Below are positions 10,437-24,375 of a stretch of 64,000 nt of DNA, piece by piece. The notes below the pieces were generated by a model. It was not told the origin of the DNA. It saw only the letters and a program-made list of their open reading frames with translations, and searched no databases. The stretch lies in assembly GCA_963920635.1 (NCBI GenBank), contig OY987308.1, forward strand, positions 1,058,225 through 1,122,224, in the 5' to 3' direction. Positions within the stretch are counted from its first letter, which is position 1; every line of letters starts with the position of its first letter. The stretch comes from Pseudeuparius sepicola. Lineage: Eukaryota > Arthropoda > Insecta > Coleoptera > Anthribidae. The translations under genes and the position numbers were made by a program.

Positions 10437-13224
10437 TTATGATTCGATGTGCGCCAACGGCGCCTTGTAAAAACTGTTGGGGAGGGTCCCCCCTACAACC
10501 CATACAACGCCGAAACATTTGCCAGGCCGTAGGAAAAACACGTCAGGCGAAAAACTGTCAAAACTCTGTATATCCCGGACAAAAAAAAATCGCCATTTCT
10601 TTATGATTCGATGTGCGCCAACGGCGCCTTGTAAAAACTGTTGGGGAGGGTCCCCCCTACAACCCATACAACGCCGAAACATTTGCCAGGCCGTAGGAAA
10701 AACACGACAGGCGAAAAACTGTCAAAACTCTGTATATCCCGGACAAAAAAAAATCGCCATTTCTTTATGATTCGATGTGCGCCAACGGCGCCTTGTAAAA
10801 ACTGTTGGGGAGGGTCCCCCCTACAACCCATACAACGCCGAAACATTTGCCAGGCCGTAGGAAAAACACGACAGGCGAAAAACTGTCAAAACTCTGTATA
10901 TCCCGGACAAAAAAAAATCGCCATTTCTTTATGATTCGATGTGCGCCAACGGCGCCTTGTAAAAACTATTGGAGAGGGTCTCCCCCACACCCCATACAAC
11001 GCCGAAACATTTGCCAGGCCGTAGGAAAAACACGACAGGCGAAAAACTGTCAAAACTCTGTATATCCCGGACAAAAAAAAATCGCCATTTCTTTATGATT
11101 CGATGTGCGCCAACGGCGCCTTGTAAAAACTGTTGGGGAGGGTCCCCCCTACAACCCATACAACGCCGAAACATTTGCCAGGCCGTAGGAAAAACACGAC
11201 AGGCGAAAAACTGTCAAAACTCTGTATATCCCGGACAAAAAAAAATCGCCATTTCTTTATGATTCGATGTGCGCCAACGGCGCCTTGTAAAAACTGTTGG
11301 GGAGGGTCCCCCCTACAACCCATACAACGCCGAAACATTTGCCAGGCCGTAGGAAAAACACGTCAGGCGAAAAACTGTCAAAACTCTGTATATCCCGGAC
11401 AAAAAAAAATCGCCATTTCTTTATGATTCGATGTGCGCCAACGGCGCCTTGTAAAAACTGTTGGGGAGGGTCCCCCCTACAACCCATACAACGCCGAAAC
11501 ATTTGCCAGGCCGTAGGAAAAACACGACAGGCGAAAAACTGTCAAAACTCTGTATATCCCGGACAAAAAAAAATCGCCATTTCTTTATGATTCGATGTGC
11601 GCCAACGGCGCCTTGTAAAAACTATTGGAGAGGGTCTCCCCCACACCCCATACAACGCCGAAACATTTGCCAGGCCGTAGGAAATAAACTACAGGCGAAA
11701 AACCGTCAAAACTCTGTATATCCCGGACAAAAAAAAATCGCCATTTCTTTATGATTCGATGTGCGCCAACGGCGCCTTGTAAAAACTGTTGGGGAGGGTC
11801 CCCCCTACAACCCATACAACGCCGAAACATTTGCCAGGCCGTAGGAAAAACACGTCAGGCGAAAAACTGTCAAAACTCTGTATATCCCGGACAAAAAAAA
11901 ATCGCCATTTCTTTATGATTCGATGTGCGCCAACGGCGCCTTGTAAAAACTGTTGGAGAGGGTCTCCCCCACACCCCATACAACGCCGAAACATTTGCCA
12001 GGCCGTAGGAAATAAACTACAGGCGAAAAACCGTCAAAACTCTGTATATCCCGGACAAAAAAAAATCGCCATTTCTTTATGATTCGATGTGCGCCAACGG
12101 CGCCTTGTAAAAACTGTTGGGGAGGGTCCCCCCTACAACCCATACAACGCCGAAACATTTGCCAGGCCGTAGGAAATAAACTACAGGCGAAAAACCGTCA
12201 AAACTCTGTATATCCCGGACAAAAAAAAATCGCCATTTCTTTATGATTCGATGTGCGCCAACGGCGCCTTGTTAAAACTATTGGAGAGGGTCTCCCCCAC
12301 ACCCCATACAACGCCGAAACATTTGCCAGGCCGTAGGAAAAACACGACAGGCGAAAAACTGTCAAAACTCTGTATATCCCGGACAAAAAAAAATCGCCAT
12401 TTCTTTATGATTCGATGTGCGCCAACGGCGCCTTGTAAAAACTGTTGGGGAGGGTCTCCCCCACACCCCATACAACGCCGAAACATTTGCCAGGCCGTAG
12501 GAAAAACACGACAGGCGAAAAACTGTCAAAACTCTGTATATCCCGGACAAAAAAAAATCGCCATTTCTTTATGATTCGATGTGCGCCAACGGCGCCTTGT
12601 AAAAACTGTTGGAGAGGGTCTCCCCTACAACCCATACAACGCCGAAACATTTGCCAGGCCGTAGGAAATAAACTACAGGCGAAAAACCGTCAAAACTCTG
12701 TATATCCCGGACAAAAAAAAATCGCCATTTCTTTATGATTCGATGTGCGCCAACGGCGCCTTGTAAAAACTGTTGGGGAGGGTCTCCCCCACACCCCATA
12801 CAACGCCGAAACATTTGCCAGGCCGTAGGAAAAACACGACAGGCGAAAAACTGTCAAAACTCTGTATATCCCGGACAAAAAAAAATCGCCATTTCTTTAT
12901 GATTCGATGTGCGCCAACGGCGCCTTGTAAAAACTGTTGGGGAGGGTCTCCCCCACACCCCATACAACGCCGAAACATTTGCCAGGCCGTAGGAAAAACA
13001 CGACAGGCGAAAAACTGTCAAAACTCTGTATATCCCGGACAAAAAAAAATCGCCATTTCTTTATGATTCGATGTGCGCCAACGGCGCCTTGTAAAAACTG
13101 TTGGGGAGGGTCCCCCCTACAACCCATACAACGCCGAAACATTTGCCAGGCCGTAGGAAAAACACGACAGGCGAAAAACTGTCAAAACTCTGTATATCCC
13201 GGACAAAAAAAAATCGCCATTTCT
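10437..13224 (+). repeat. 17-monomer higher-order repeat, copy 1 (2788 bp)
   Basis: The order is A2 A1 A1 C1 A1 A2 A1 C3 A2 B3 A3 C1 D1 F3 D1 D1 A1. It is followed at once by a second copy with the same order at 13225-16012, a shift of exactly 2788 = 17 x 164 bp. Diagnostic private changes are shared. The twelfth monomer (12241) reads gttaaaac where all others read gtaaaaac, and its counterpart at 15029 has the same change. The F heads at 12569 and 15357 (B stem with tacaaccc) also match. I saw no difference between the two copies at any variable site, so the duplication looks very recent. An assembly duplication is the alternative. Confidence 0.95.
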
Positions 13225-16012
13225 TTATGATTCGATGTGCGCCAACGGCGCCTTGTAAAAACTGTTGGGGAGGGTCCCCCCTACAACCCATACAACGCCG
13301 AAACATTTGCCAGGCCGTAGGAAAAACACGTCAGGCGAAAAACTGTCAAAACTCTGTATATCCCGGACAAAAAAAAATCGCCATTTCTTTATGATTCGAT
13401 GTGCGCCAACGGCGCCTTGTAAAAACTGTTGGGGAGGGTCCCCCCTACAACCCATACAACGCCGAAACATTTGCCAGGCCGTAGGAAAAACACGACAGGC
13501 GAAAAACTGTCAAAACTCTGTATATCCCGGACAAAAAAAAATCGCCATTTCTTTATGATTCGATGTGCGCCAACGGCGCCTTGTAAAAACTGTTGGGGAG
13601 GGTCCCCCCTACAACCCATACAACGCCGAAACATTTGCCAGGCCGTAGGAAAAACACGACAGGCGAAAAACTGTCAAAACTCTGTATATCCCGGACAAAA
13701 AAAAATCGCCATTTCTTTATGATTCGATGTGCGCCAACGGCGCCTTGTAAAAACTATTGGAGAGGGTCTCCCCCACACCCCATACAACGCCGAAACATTT
13801 GCCAGGCCGTAGGAAAAACACGACAGGCGAAAAACTGTCAAAACTCTGTATATCCCGGACAAAAAAAAATCGCCATTTCTTTATGATTCGATGTGCGCCA
13901 ACGGCGCCTTGTAAAAACTGTTGGGGAGGGTCCCCCCTACAACCCATACAACGCCGAAACATTTGCCAGGCCGTAGGAAAAACACGACAGGCGAAAAACT
14001 GTCAAAACTCTGTATATCCCGGACAAAAAAAAATCGCCATTTCTTTATGATTCGATGTGCGCCAACGGCGCCTTGTAAAAACTGTTGGGGAGGGTCCCCC
14101 CTACAACCCATACAACGCCGAAACATTTGCCAGGCCGTAGGAAAAACACGTCAGGCGAAAAACTGTCAAAACTCTGTATATCCCGGACAAAAAAAAATCG
14201 CCATTTCTTTATGATTCGATGTGCGCCAACGGCGCCTTGTAAAAACTGTTGGGGAGGGTCCCCCCTACAACCCATACAACGCCGAAACATTTGCCAGGCC
14301 GTAGGAAAAACACGACAGGCGAAAAACTGTCAAAACTCTGTATATCCCGGACAAAAAAAAATCGCCATTTCTTTATGATTCGATGTGCGCCAACGGCGCC
14401 TTGTAAAAACTATTGGAGAGGGTCTCCCCCACACCCCATACAACGCCGAAACATTTGCCAGGCCGTAGGAAATAAACTACAGGCGAAAAACCGTCAAAAC
14501 TCTGTATATCCCGGACAAAAAAAAATCGCCATTTCTTTATGATTCGATGTGCGCCAACGGCGCCTTGTAAAAACTGTTGGGGAGGGTCCCCCCTACAACC
14601 CATACAACGCCGAAACATTTGCCAGGCCGTAGGAAAAACACGTCAGGCGAAAAACTGTCAAAACTCTGTATATCCCGGACAAAAAAAAATCGCCATTTCT
14701 TTATGATTCGATGTGCGCCAACGGCGCCTTGTAAAAACTGTTGGAGAGGGTCTCCCCCACACCCCATACAACGCCGAAACATTTGCCAGGCCGTAGGAAA
14801 TAAACTACAGGCGAAAAACCGTCAAAACTCTGTATATCCCGGACAAAAAAAAATCGCCATTTCTTTATGATTCGATGTGCGCCAACGGCGCCTTGTAAAA
14901 ACTGTTGGGGAGGGTCCCCCCTACAACCCATACAACGCCGAAACATTTGCCAGGCCGTAGGAAATAAACTACAGGCGAAAAACCGTCAAAACTCTGTATA
15001 TCCCGGACAAAAAAAAATCGCCATTTCTTTATGATTCGATGTGCGCCAACGGCGCCTTGTTAAAACTATTGGAGAGGGTCTCCCCCACACCCCATACAAC
15101 GCCGAAACATTTGCCAGGCCGTAGGAAAAACACGACAGGCGAAAAACTGTCAAAACTCTGTATATCCCGGACAAAAAAAAATCGCCATTTCTTTATGATT
15201 CGATGTGCGCCAACGGCGCCTTGTAAAAACTGTTGGGGAGGGTCTCCCCCACACCCCATACAACGCCGAAACATTTGCCAGGCCGTAGGAAAAACACGAC
15301 AGGCGAAAAACTGTCAAAACTCTGTATATCCCGGACAAAAAAAAATCGCCATTTCTTTATGATTCGATGTGCGCCAACGGCGCCTTGTAAAAACTGTTGG
15401 AGAGGGTCTCCCCTACAACCCATACAACGCCGAAACATTTGCCAGGCCGTAGGAAATAAACTACAGGCGAAAAACCGTCAAAACTCTGTATATCCCGGAC
15501 AAAAAAAAATCGCCATTTCTTTATGATTCGATGTGCGCCAACGGCGCCTTGTAAAAACTGTTGGGGAGGGTCTCCCCCACACCCCATACAACGCCGAAAC
15601 ATTTGCCAGGCCGTAGGAAAAACACGACAGGCGAAAAACTGTCAAAACTCTGTATATCCCGGACAAAAAAAAATCGCCATTTCTTTATGATTCGATGTGC
15701 GCCAACGGCGCCTTGTAAAAACTGTTGGGGAGGGTCTCCCCCACACCCCATACAACGCCGAAACATTTGCCAGGCCGTAGGAAAAACACGACAGGCGAAA
15801 AACTGTCAAAACTCTGTATATCCCGGACAAAAAAAAATCGCCATTTCTTTATGATTCGATGTGCGCCAACGGCGCCTTGTAAAAACTGTTGGGGAGGGTC
15901 CCCCCTACAACCCATACAACGCCGAAACATTTGCCAGGCCGTAGGAAAAACACGACAGGCGAAAAACTGTCAAAACTCTGTATATCCCGGACAAAAAAAA
16001 ATCGCCATTTCT
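13225..16012 (+). repeat. 17-monomer higher-order repeat, copy 2 (2788 bp)
   Basis: Second copy of the unit described at 10437-13224, in the same orientation and directly adjoining it. The following monomer (16013) is C2, whereas a third copy would start with A2, so the unit is present exactly twice. The monomers before copy 1 (C1, C1 at 10109 and 10273) also do not continue the pattern backwards. Confidence 0.95.
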
Positions 16013-17323
16013 TTATGATTCGATGTGCGCCAACGGCGCCTTGTAAAAACTATTGGAGAGGGTCTCCCCCACACCCCATACAACGCCGAAACATTTGCCA
16101 GGCCGTAGGAAAAACACGTCAGGCGAAAAACTGTCAAAACTCTGTATATCCCGGACAAAAAAAAATCGCCATTTCTTTATGATTCGATGTGCGCCAACGG
16201 CGCCTTGTAAAAACTGTTGGAGAGGGTCTCCCCCACACCCCATATAACGCCGAAACATTTGCCAGGCCGTAGGAAAAACACGACAGGCGAAAAACTGTCA
16301 AAACTCTGTATATCCCGGACAAAAAAAAATCGCCATTTCTTTATGATTCGATGTGCGCCAACGGCGCCTTGTAAAAACTATTGGAGAGGGTCTCCCCCAC
16401 ACCCCATACAACGCCGAAACATTTGCCAGGCCGTAGGAAAAACACGTCAGGCGAAAAACTGTCAAAACTCTGTATATCCCGGACAAAAAAAATCGCCATT
16501 TCTTTATGATTCGATGTGCGCCAACGGCGCCTTGTAAAAACTATTGGAGAGGGTCTCCCCTACAACCCATACAACGCCGAAACATTTGCCAGGCCGTAGG
16601 AAATAAACTACAGGCGAAAAACCGTCAAAAATCTGTATATCCCGGACAAAAAAAAATCGCCATTTCTTTATGATTCGATGTGCGCCAACGGCGCCTTGTA
16701 AAAACTGTTGGAGAGGGTCTCCCCCACACCCCATACAACGCCGAAACATTTGCCAGGCCGTAGGAAAAACACGACAGGCGAAAAACTGTCAAAACTCTGT
16801 ATATCCCGGACAAAAAAAAATCGCCATTTCTTTATGATTCGATGTGCGCCAACGGCGCCTTGTAAAAACTGTTGGAGAGGGTCTCCCCCACACCCCATAC
16901 AACGCCGAAACATTTGCCAGGCCGTAGGAAAAACACGACAGGCGAAAAACTGTCAAAACTCTGTATATCCCGGACAAAAAAAAATCGCCATTTCTTTATG
17001 ATTCGATGTGCGCCAACGGCGCCTTGTAAAAACTGTTGGAGAGGGTCTCCCCCACACCCCATACAACGCCGAAACATTTGCCAGGCCGTAGGAAAAACAC
17101 GACAGGCGAAAAACTGTCAAAACTCTGTATATCCCGGACAAAAAAAAATCGCCATTTCTTTATGATTCGATGTGCGCCAACGGCGCCTTGTAAAAACTGT
17201 TGGGGAGGGTCCCCCCTACAACCCATACAACGCCGAAACATTTGCCAGGCCGTAGGAAAAACACGACAGGCGAAAAACTGTCAAAACTCTGTATATCCCG
17301 GACAAAAAAAAATCGCCATTTCT
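15849..17323 (+). repeat. Nine-monomer block, copy 1 (partner at 27819-29294)
   Basis: The order is A1 C2 B1 C2 G4 B1 B1 B1 A1. G is a rare head joining ctattgg and ggagagggtctcc to tacaaccc, found only here (16504) and at 28475. The partner block lies about 12 kb downstream. The copies have since diverged: this one has catataac at 16177 and a 163-bp monomer at 16341, and the partner has neither. Its first monomer is also the last monomer of the 17-monomer duplication. Confidence 0.88.
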
Positions 17324-18471
17324 TTATGATTCGATGTGCGCCAACGGCGCCTTGTAAAAACTGTTGGAGAGGGTCTCCCCCACACCCCATACAACGCCGA
17401 AACATTTGCCAGGCCGTAGGAAATAAACTACAGGCGAAAAACCGTCAAAAATCTGTATATCCCGGACAAAAAAAAATCGCCATTTCTTTATGATTCGATG
17501 TGCGCCAACGGCGCCTTGTAAAAACTGTTGGGGAGGGTCCCCCCTACAACCCATATAACGCCGAAACATTTGCCAGGCCGTAGGAAAAACACGACAGGCG
17601 AAAAACTGTCAAAACTCTGTATATCCCGGACAAAAAAAAATCGCCATTTCTTTATGATTCGATGTGCGCCAACGGCGCCTTGTAAAAACTGTTGGGGAGG
17701 GTCCCCCCTACAACCCATACAACGCCGAAACATTTGCCAGGCCGTAGGAAAAACACGACAGGCGAAAAACTGTCAAAACTCTGTATATCCCGGACAAAAA
17801 AAAATCGCCATTTCTTTATGATTCGATGTGCGCCAACGGCGCCTTGTAAAAACTGTTGGAGAGGGTCTCCCCCACACCCCATACAACGCCGAAACATTTG
17901 CCAGGCCGTAGGAAAAACACGTCAGGCGAAAAACTGTCAAAACTCTGTATATCCCGGACAAAAAAAAATCGCCATTTCTTTATGATTCGATGTGCGCCAA
18001 CGGCGCCTTGTAAAAACTGTTGGGGAGGGTCCCCCCTACAACCCATACAACGCCGAAACATTTGCCAGGCCGTAGGAAAAACACGACAGGCGAAAAACTG
18101 TCAAAACTCTGTATATCCCGGACAAAAAAAAATCGCCATTTCTTTATGATTCGATGTGCGCCAACGGCGCCTTGTAAAAACTGTTGGGGAGGGTCCCCCC
18201 TACAACCCATACAACGCCGAAACATTTGCCAGGCCGTAGGAAATAAACTACAGGCGAAAAACCGTCAAAACTCTGTATATCCCGGACAAAAAAAAATCGC
18301 CATTTCTTTATGATTCGATGTGCGCCAACGGCGCCTTGTAAAAACTATTGGAGAGGGTCTCCCCCACACCCCATACAACGCCGAAACATTTGCCAGGCCG
18401 TAGGAAAAACACGTCAGGCGAAAAACTGTCAAAACTCTGTATATCCCGGACAAAAAAAAATCGCCATTTCT

Positions 18472-21400
18472 TTATGATTCGATGTGCGCCAACGGCGCCT
18501 TGTAAAAACTGTTGGGGAGGGTCCCCCCTACAACCCATACAACGCCGAAACATTTGCCAGGCCGTAGGAAATAAACTACAGGCGAAAAACCGTCAAAACT
18601 CTGTATATCCCGGACAAAAAAAAATCGCCATTTCTTTATGATTCGATGTGCGCCAACGGCGCCTTGTAAAAACTGTTGGGGAGGGTCCCCCCTACAACCC
18701 ATACAACGCCGAAACATTTGCCAGGCCGTAGGAAATAAACTACAGGCGAAAAACCGTCAAAAATCTGTATATCCCGGACAAAAAAAAATCGCCATTTCTT
18801 TATGATTCGATGTGCGCCAACGGCGCCTTGTAAAAACTGTTGGGGAGGGTCCCCCCTACAACCCATACAACGCCTAAACATTTGCCAGGCCGTAGGAAAT
18901 AAACTACAGGCGAAAAACCGTCAAAAATCTGTATATCCCGGACAAAAAAAAATCGCCATTTCTTTATGATTCGATGTGCGCCAACGGCGCCTTGTAAAAA
19001 CTGTTGGGGAGGGTCCCCCCTACAACCCATACAACGCCGAAACATTTGCCAGGCCGTAGGAAATAAACTACAGGCGAAAAACCGTCAAAACTCTGTATAT
19101 CCCGGACAAAAAAAAATCGCCATTTCTTTATGATTCGATGTGCGCCAACGGCGCCTTGTAAAAACTGTTGGGGAGGGTCCCCCCTACAACCCATACAACG
19201 CCGAAACATTTGCCAGGCCGTAGGAAATAAACTACAGGCGAAAAACCGTCAAAACTCTGTATATCCCGGACAAAAAAAAATCGCCATTTCTTTATGATTC
19301 GATGTGCGCCAACGGCGCCTTGTAAAAACTGTTGGAGAGGGTCTCCCCCACACCCCATACAACGCCGAAACATTTGCCAGGCCGTAGGAAATAAACTACA
19401 GGCGAAAAACCGTCAAAACTCTGTATATCCCGGACAAAAAAAAATCGCCATTTCTTTATGATTCGATGTGCGCCAACGGCGCCTTGTAAAAACTGTTGGA
19501 GAGGGTCTCCCCCACACCCCATACAACGCCGAAACATTTGCCAGGCCGTAGGAAAAACACGTCAGGCGAAAAACCGTCAAAACTCTGTATATCCCGGACA
19601 AAAAAAAATCGCCATTTCTTTATGATTCGATGTGCGCCAACGGCGCCTTGTAAAAACTATTGGAGAGGGTCTCCCCCACACCCCATACAACGCCGAAACA
19701 TTTGCCAGGCCGTAGGAAAAACACGACAGGCGAAAAACTGTCAAAACTCTGTATATCCCGGACAAAAAAAAATCGCCATTTCTTTATGATTCGATGTGCG
19801 CCAACGGCGCCTTGTAAAAACTGTTGGGGAGGGTCCCCCCTACAACCCATACAACGCCGAAACATTTGCCAGGCCGTAGGAAATAAACTACAGGCGAAAA
19901 ACCGTCAAAACTCTGTATATCCCGGACAAAAAAAAATCGCCATTTCTTTATGATTCGATGTGCGCCAACGGCGCCTTGTAAAAACTGTTGGGGAGGGTCC
20001 CCCCTACAACCCATACAACGCCGAAACATTTGCCAGGCCGTAGGAAAAACACGTCAGGCGAAAAACTGTCAAAACTCTGTATATCCCGGACAAAAAAAAA
20101 TCGCCATTTCTTTATGATTCGATGTGCGCCAACGGCGCCTTGTAAAAACTGTTGGGGAGGGTCCCCCCTACAACCCATACAACGCCGAAACATTTGCCAG
20201 GCCGTAGGAAATAAACTACAGGCGAAAAACCGTCAAAAATCTGTATATCCCGGACAAAAAAAAATCGCCATTTCTTTATGATTCGATGTGCGCCAACGGC
20301 GCCTTGTAAAAACTGTTGGGGAGGGTCCCCCCTACAACCCATACAACGCCGAAACATTTGCCAGGCCGTAGGAAATAAACTACAGGCGAAAAACCGTCAA
20401 AACTCTGTATATCCCGGACAAAAAAAAATCGCCATTTCTTTATGATTCGATGTGCGCCAACGGCGCCTTGTAAAAACTGTTGGGGAGGGTCCCCCCTACA
20501 ACCCATACAACGCCGAAACATTTGCCAGGCCGTAGGAAATAAACTACAGGCGAAAAACCGTCAAAACTCTGTATATCCCGGACAAAAAAAAATCGCCATT
20601 TCTTTATGATTCGATGTGCGCCAACGGCGCCTTGTAAAAACTGTTGGAGAGGGTCTCCCCCACACCCCATACAACGCCGAAACATTTGCCAGGCCGTAGG
20701 AAATAAACTACAGGCGAAAAACCGTCAAAACTCTGTATATCCCGGACAAAAAAAAATCGCCATTTCTTTATGATTCGATGTGCGCCAACGGCGCCTTGTA
20801 AAAACTGTTGGAGAGGGTCTCCCCCACACCCCATACAACGCCGAAACATTTGCCAGGCCGTAGGAAAAACACGTCAGGCGAAAAACCGTCAAAACTCTGT
20901 ATATCCCGGACAAAAAAAAATCGCCATTTCTTTATGATTCGATGTGCGCCAACGGCGCCTTGTAAAAACTATTGGAGAGGGTCTCCCCCACACCCCATAC
21001 AACGCCGAAACATTTGCCAGGCCGTAGGAAAAACACGACAGGCGAAAAACTGTCAAAACTCTGTATATCCCGGACAAAAAAAAATCGCCATTTCTTTATG
21101 ATTCGATGTGCGCCAACGGCGCCTTGTAAAAACTGTTGGGGAGGGTCCCCTTTACAACCCATACAACGCCGAAACATTTGCCAGGCCGTAGGAAATAAAC
21201 TACAGGCGAAAAACCGTCAAAACTCTGTATATCCCGGACAAAAAAAAATCGCCATTTCTTTATGATTCGATGTGCGCCAACGGCGCCTTGTAAAAACTGT
21301 TGGGGAGGGTCCCCCCTACAACCCATACAACGCCGAAACATTTGCCAGGCCGTAGGAAATAAACTACAGGCGAAAAACCGTCAAAAATCTGTATATCCCG

Positions 21401-23063
21401 GACAAAAAAAAATCGCCATTTCTTTATGATTCGATGTGCGCCAACGGCGCCTTGTAAAAACTGTTGGGGAGGGTCCCCCCTACAACCCATACAACGCCGA
21501 AACATTTGCCAGGCCGTAGGAAATAAACTACAGGCGAAAAACCGTCAAAAATCTGTATATCCCGGACAAAAAAAAATCGCCATTTCTTTATGATTCGATG
21601 TGCGCCAACGGCGCCTTGTAAAAACTGTTGGGGAGGGTCCCCCCTACAACCCATACAACGCCGAAACATTTGCCAGGCCGTAGGAAATAAACTACAGGCG
21701 AAAAACCGTCAAAACTCTGTATATCCCGGACAAAAAAAAATCGCCATTTCTTTATGATTCGATGTGCGCCAACGGCGCCTTGTAAAAACTATTGGAGAGG
21801 GTCTCCCCCACACCCCATACAACGCCGAAACATTTGCCAGGCCGTAGGAAAAACACGACAGGCGAAAAACTGTCAAAACTCTGTATATCCCGGACAAAAA
21901 AAAATCGCCATTTCTTTATGATTCGATGTGCGCCAACGGCGCCTTGTAAAAACTGTTGGGGAGGGTCCCCCCTACAACCCATACAACGCCGAAACATTTG
22001 CCAGGCCGTAGGAAATAAACTACAGGCGAAAAACCGTCAAAACTCTGTATATCCCGGACAAAAAAAAATCGCCATTTCTTTATGATTCGATGTGCGCCAA
22101 CGGCGCCTTGTAAAAACTGTTGGGGAGGGTCCCCCCTACAACCCATACAACGCCGAAACATTTGCCAGGCCGTAGGAAATAAACTACAGGCGAAAAACCG
22201 TCAAAAATCTGTATATCCCGGACAAAAAAAAATCGCCATTTCTTTATGATTCGATGTGCGCCAACGGCGCCTTGTAAAAACTGTTGGGGAGGGTCCCCCC
22301 TACAACCCATACAACGCCGAAACATTTGCCAGGCCGTAGGAAATAAACTACAGGCGAAAAACCGTCAAAAATCTGTATATCCCGGACAAAAAAAAATCGC
22401 CATTTCTTTATGATTCGATGTGCGCCAACGGCGCCTTGTAAAAACTGTTGGGGAGGGTCCCCCCTACAACCCATACAACGCCGAAACATTTGCCAGGCCG
22501 TAGGAAATAAACTACAGGCGAAAAACCGTCAAAACTCTGTATATCCCGGACAAAAAAAAATCGCCATTTCTTTATGATTCGATGTGCGCCAACGGCGCCT
22601 TGTAAAAACTGTTGGAGAGGGTCTCCCCCACACCCCATACAACGCCGAAACATTTGCCAGGCCGTAGGAAATAAACTACAGGCGAAAAACCGTCAAAACT
22701 CTGTATATCCCGGACAAAAAAAAATCGCCATTTCTTTATGATTCGATGTGCGCCAACGGCGCCTTGTAAAAACTGTTGGAGAGGGTCTCCTTCACACCCC
22801 ATACAACGCCGAAACATTTGCCAGGCCGTAGGAAAAACACGTCAGGCGAAAAACCGTCAAAACTCTGTATATCCCGGACAAAAAAAAATCGCCATTTCTT
22901 TATGATTCGATGTGCGCCAACGGCGCCTTGTAAAAACTATTGGAGAGGGTCTCCCCCACACCCCATACAACGCCGAAACATTTGCCAGGCCGTAGGAAAA
23001 ACACGACAGGCGAAAAACTGTCAAAACTCTGTATATCCCGGACAAAAAAAAATCGCCATTTCT
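18472..23063 (+). repeat. Eight-monomer higher-order repeat (1312 bp), four copies, two of them deleted
   Basis: The unit order is A3 A4 A4 A3 A3 B3 B6 C1. Copy 1 is 18472-19783. Copy 2 is 19784-21095, with the second monomer changed to A2. Copy 3 is 21096-21915 and lacks the A3 B3 B6 stretch. Copy 4 is 21916-23063 and lacks one A3, and its B6 monomer carries ggtctccttcac. B6 (acgtcagg with ccgtc) is a diagnostic hybrid tail, seen at 19456, 20768, 22736, 29787 and 30443. Loss of whole monomers in register is what unequal crossing-over between copies would produce. Private changes (cgcctaaac in monomer 18800, tcccctttac in 21096) mark individual copies. Confidence 0.9.
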
Positions 23064-23555
23064 TTATGATTCGATGTGCGCCAACGGCGCCTTGTAAAAA
23101 CTATTGGAGAGGGTCTCCCCCACACCCCATATAACGCCGAAACATTTGCCAGGCCGTAGGAAAAACACGACAGGCGAAAAACTGTCAAAACTCTGTATAT
23201 CCCGGACAAAAAAAAATCGCCATTTCTTTATGATTCGATGTGCGCCAACGGCGCCTTGTAAAAACTATTGGAGAGGGTCTCCCCCACACCCCATACAACG
23301 CCGAAACATTTGCCAGGCCGTAGGAAAAACACGACAGGCGAAAAACTGTCAAAACTCTGTATATCCCGGACAAAAAAAAATCGCCATTTCTTTATGATTC
23401 GATGTGCGCCAACGGCGCCTTGTAAAAACTGTTGGGGAGGGTCCCCCCTACAACCCATACAACGCCGAAACATTTGCCAGGCCGTAGGAAATAAACTACA
23501 GGCGAAAAACCGTCAAAACTCTGTATATCCCGGACAAAAAAAAATCGCCATTTCT
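22408..23555 (+). repeat. Seven-monomer block with ccttcac marker, copy 1
   Basis: The order is A3 B3 B6 C1 C1 C1 A3, where the B6 monomer (22736) has ggtctccttcac instead of ggtctcccccac. The same order with the same double change occurs at 30115-31262. This copy has catataac in its fifth monomer (23064), which the partner lacks, and the partner has a run of seven T's near 30930, which this copy lacks. Confidence 0.9.
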
Positions 23556-24375
23556 TTATGATTCGATGTGCGCCATCGGCGCCTTGTAAAAACTGTTGGG
23601 GAGGGTCCCCCCTACAACCCATACAACGCCGAAACATTTGCCAGGCCGTAGGAAATAAACTACAGGCGAAAAACCGTCAAAACTCTGTATATCCCGGACA
23701 AAAAAAAATCGCCATTTCTTTATGATTCGATGTGCGCCAACGGCGCCTTGTAAAAACTGTTGGAGAGGGTCTCCCCCACACCCCATACAACGCCGAAACA
23801 TTTGCCAGGCCGTAGGAAAAACACGACAGGCGAAAAACTGTCAAAACTCTGTATATCCCGGACAAAAAAAAATCGCCATTTCTTTATGATTCGATGTGCG
23901 CCAACGGCGCCTTGTAAAAACTGTTGGGGAGGGTCCCCCCTACAACCCATACAACGCCGAAACATTTGCCAGGCCGTAGGAAAAACACGACAGGCGAAAA
24001 ACTGTCAAAACTCTGTATATCCCGGACAAAAAAAAATCGCCATTTCTTTATGATTCGATGTGCGCCAACGGCGCCTTGTAAAAACTGTTGGGGAGGGTCC
24101 CCCCTACAACCCATACAACGCCGAAACATTTGCCAGGCCGTAGGAAAAACACGACAGGCGAAAAACTGTCAAAACTCTGTATATCCCGGACAAAAAAAAA
24201 TCGCCATTTCTTTATGATTCGATGTGCGCCAACGGCGCCTTGTAAAAACTGTTGGGGAGGGTCCCCCCTACAACCCATACAACGCCGAAACATTTGCCAG
24301 GCCGTAGGAAAAACACGACAGGCGAAAAACTGTCAAAACTCTGTATATCCCGGACAAAAAAAAATCGCCATTTCT

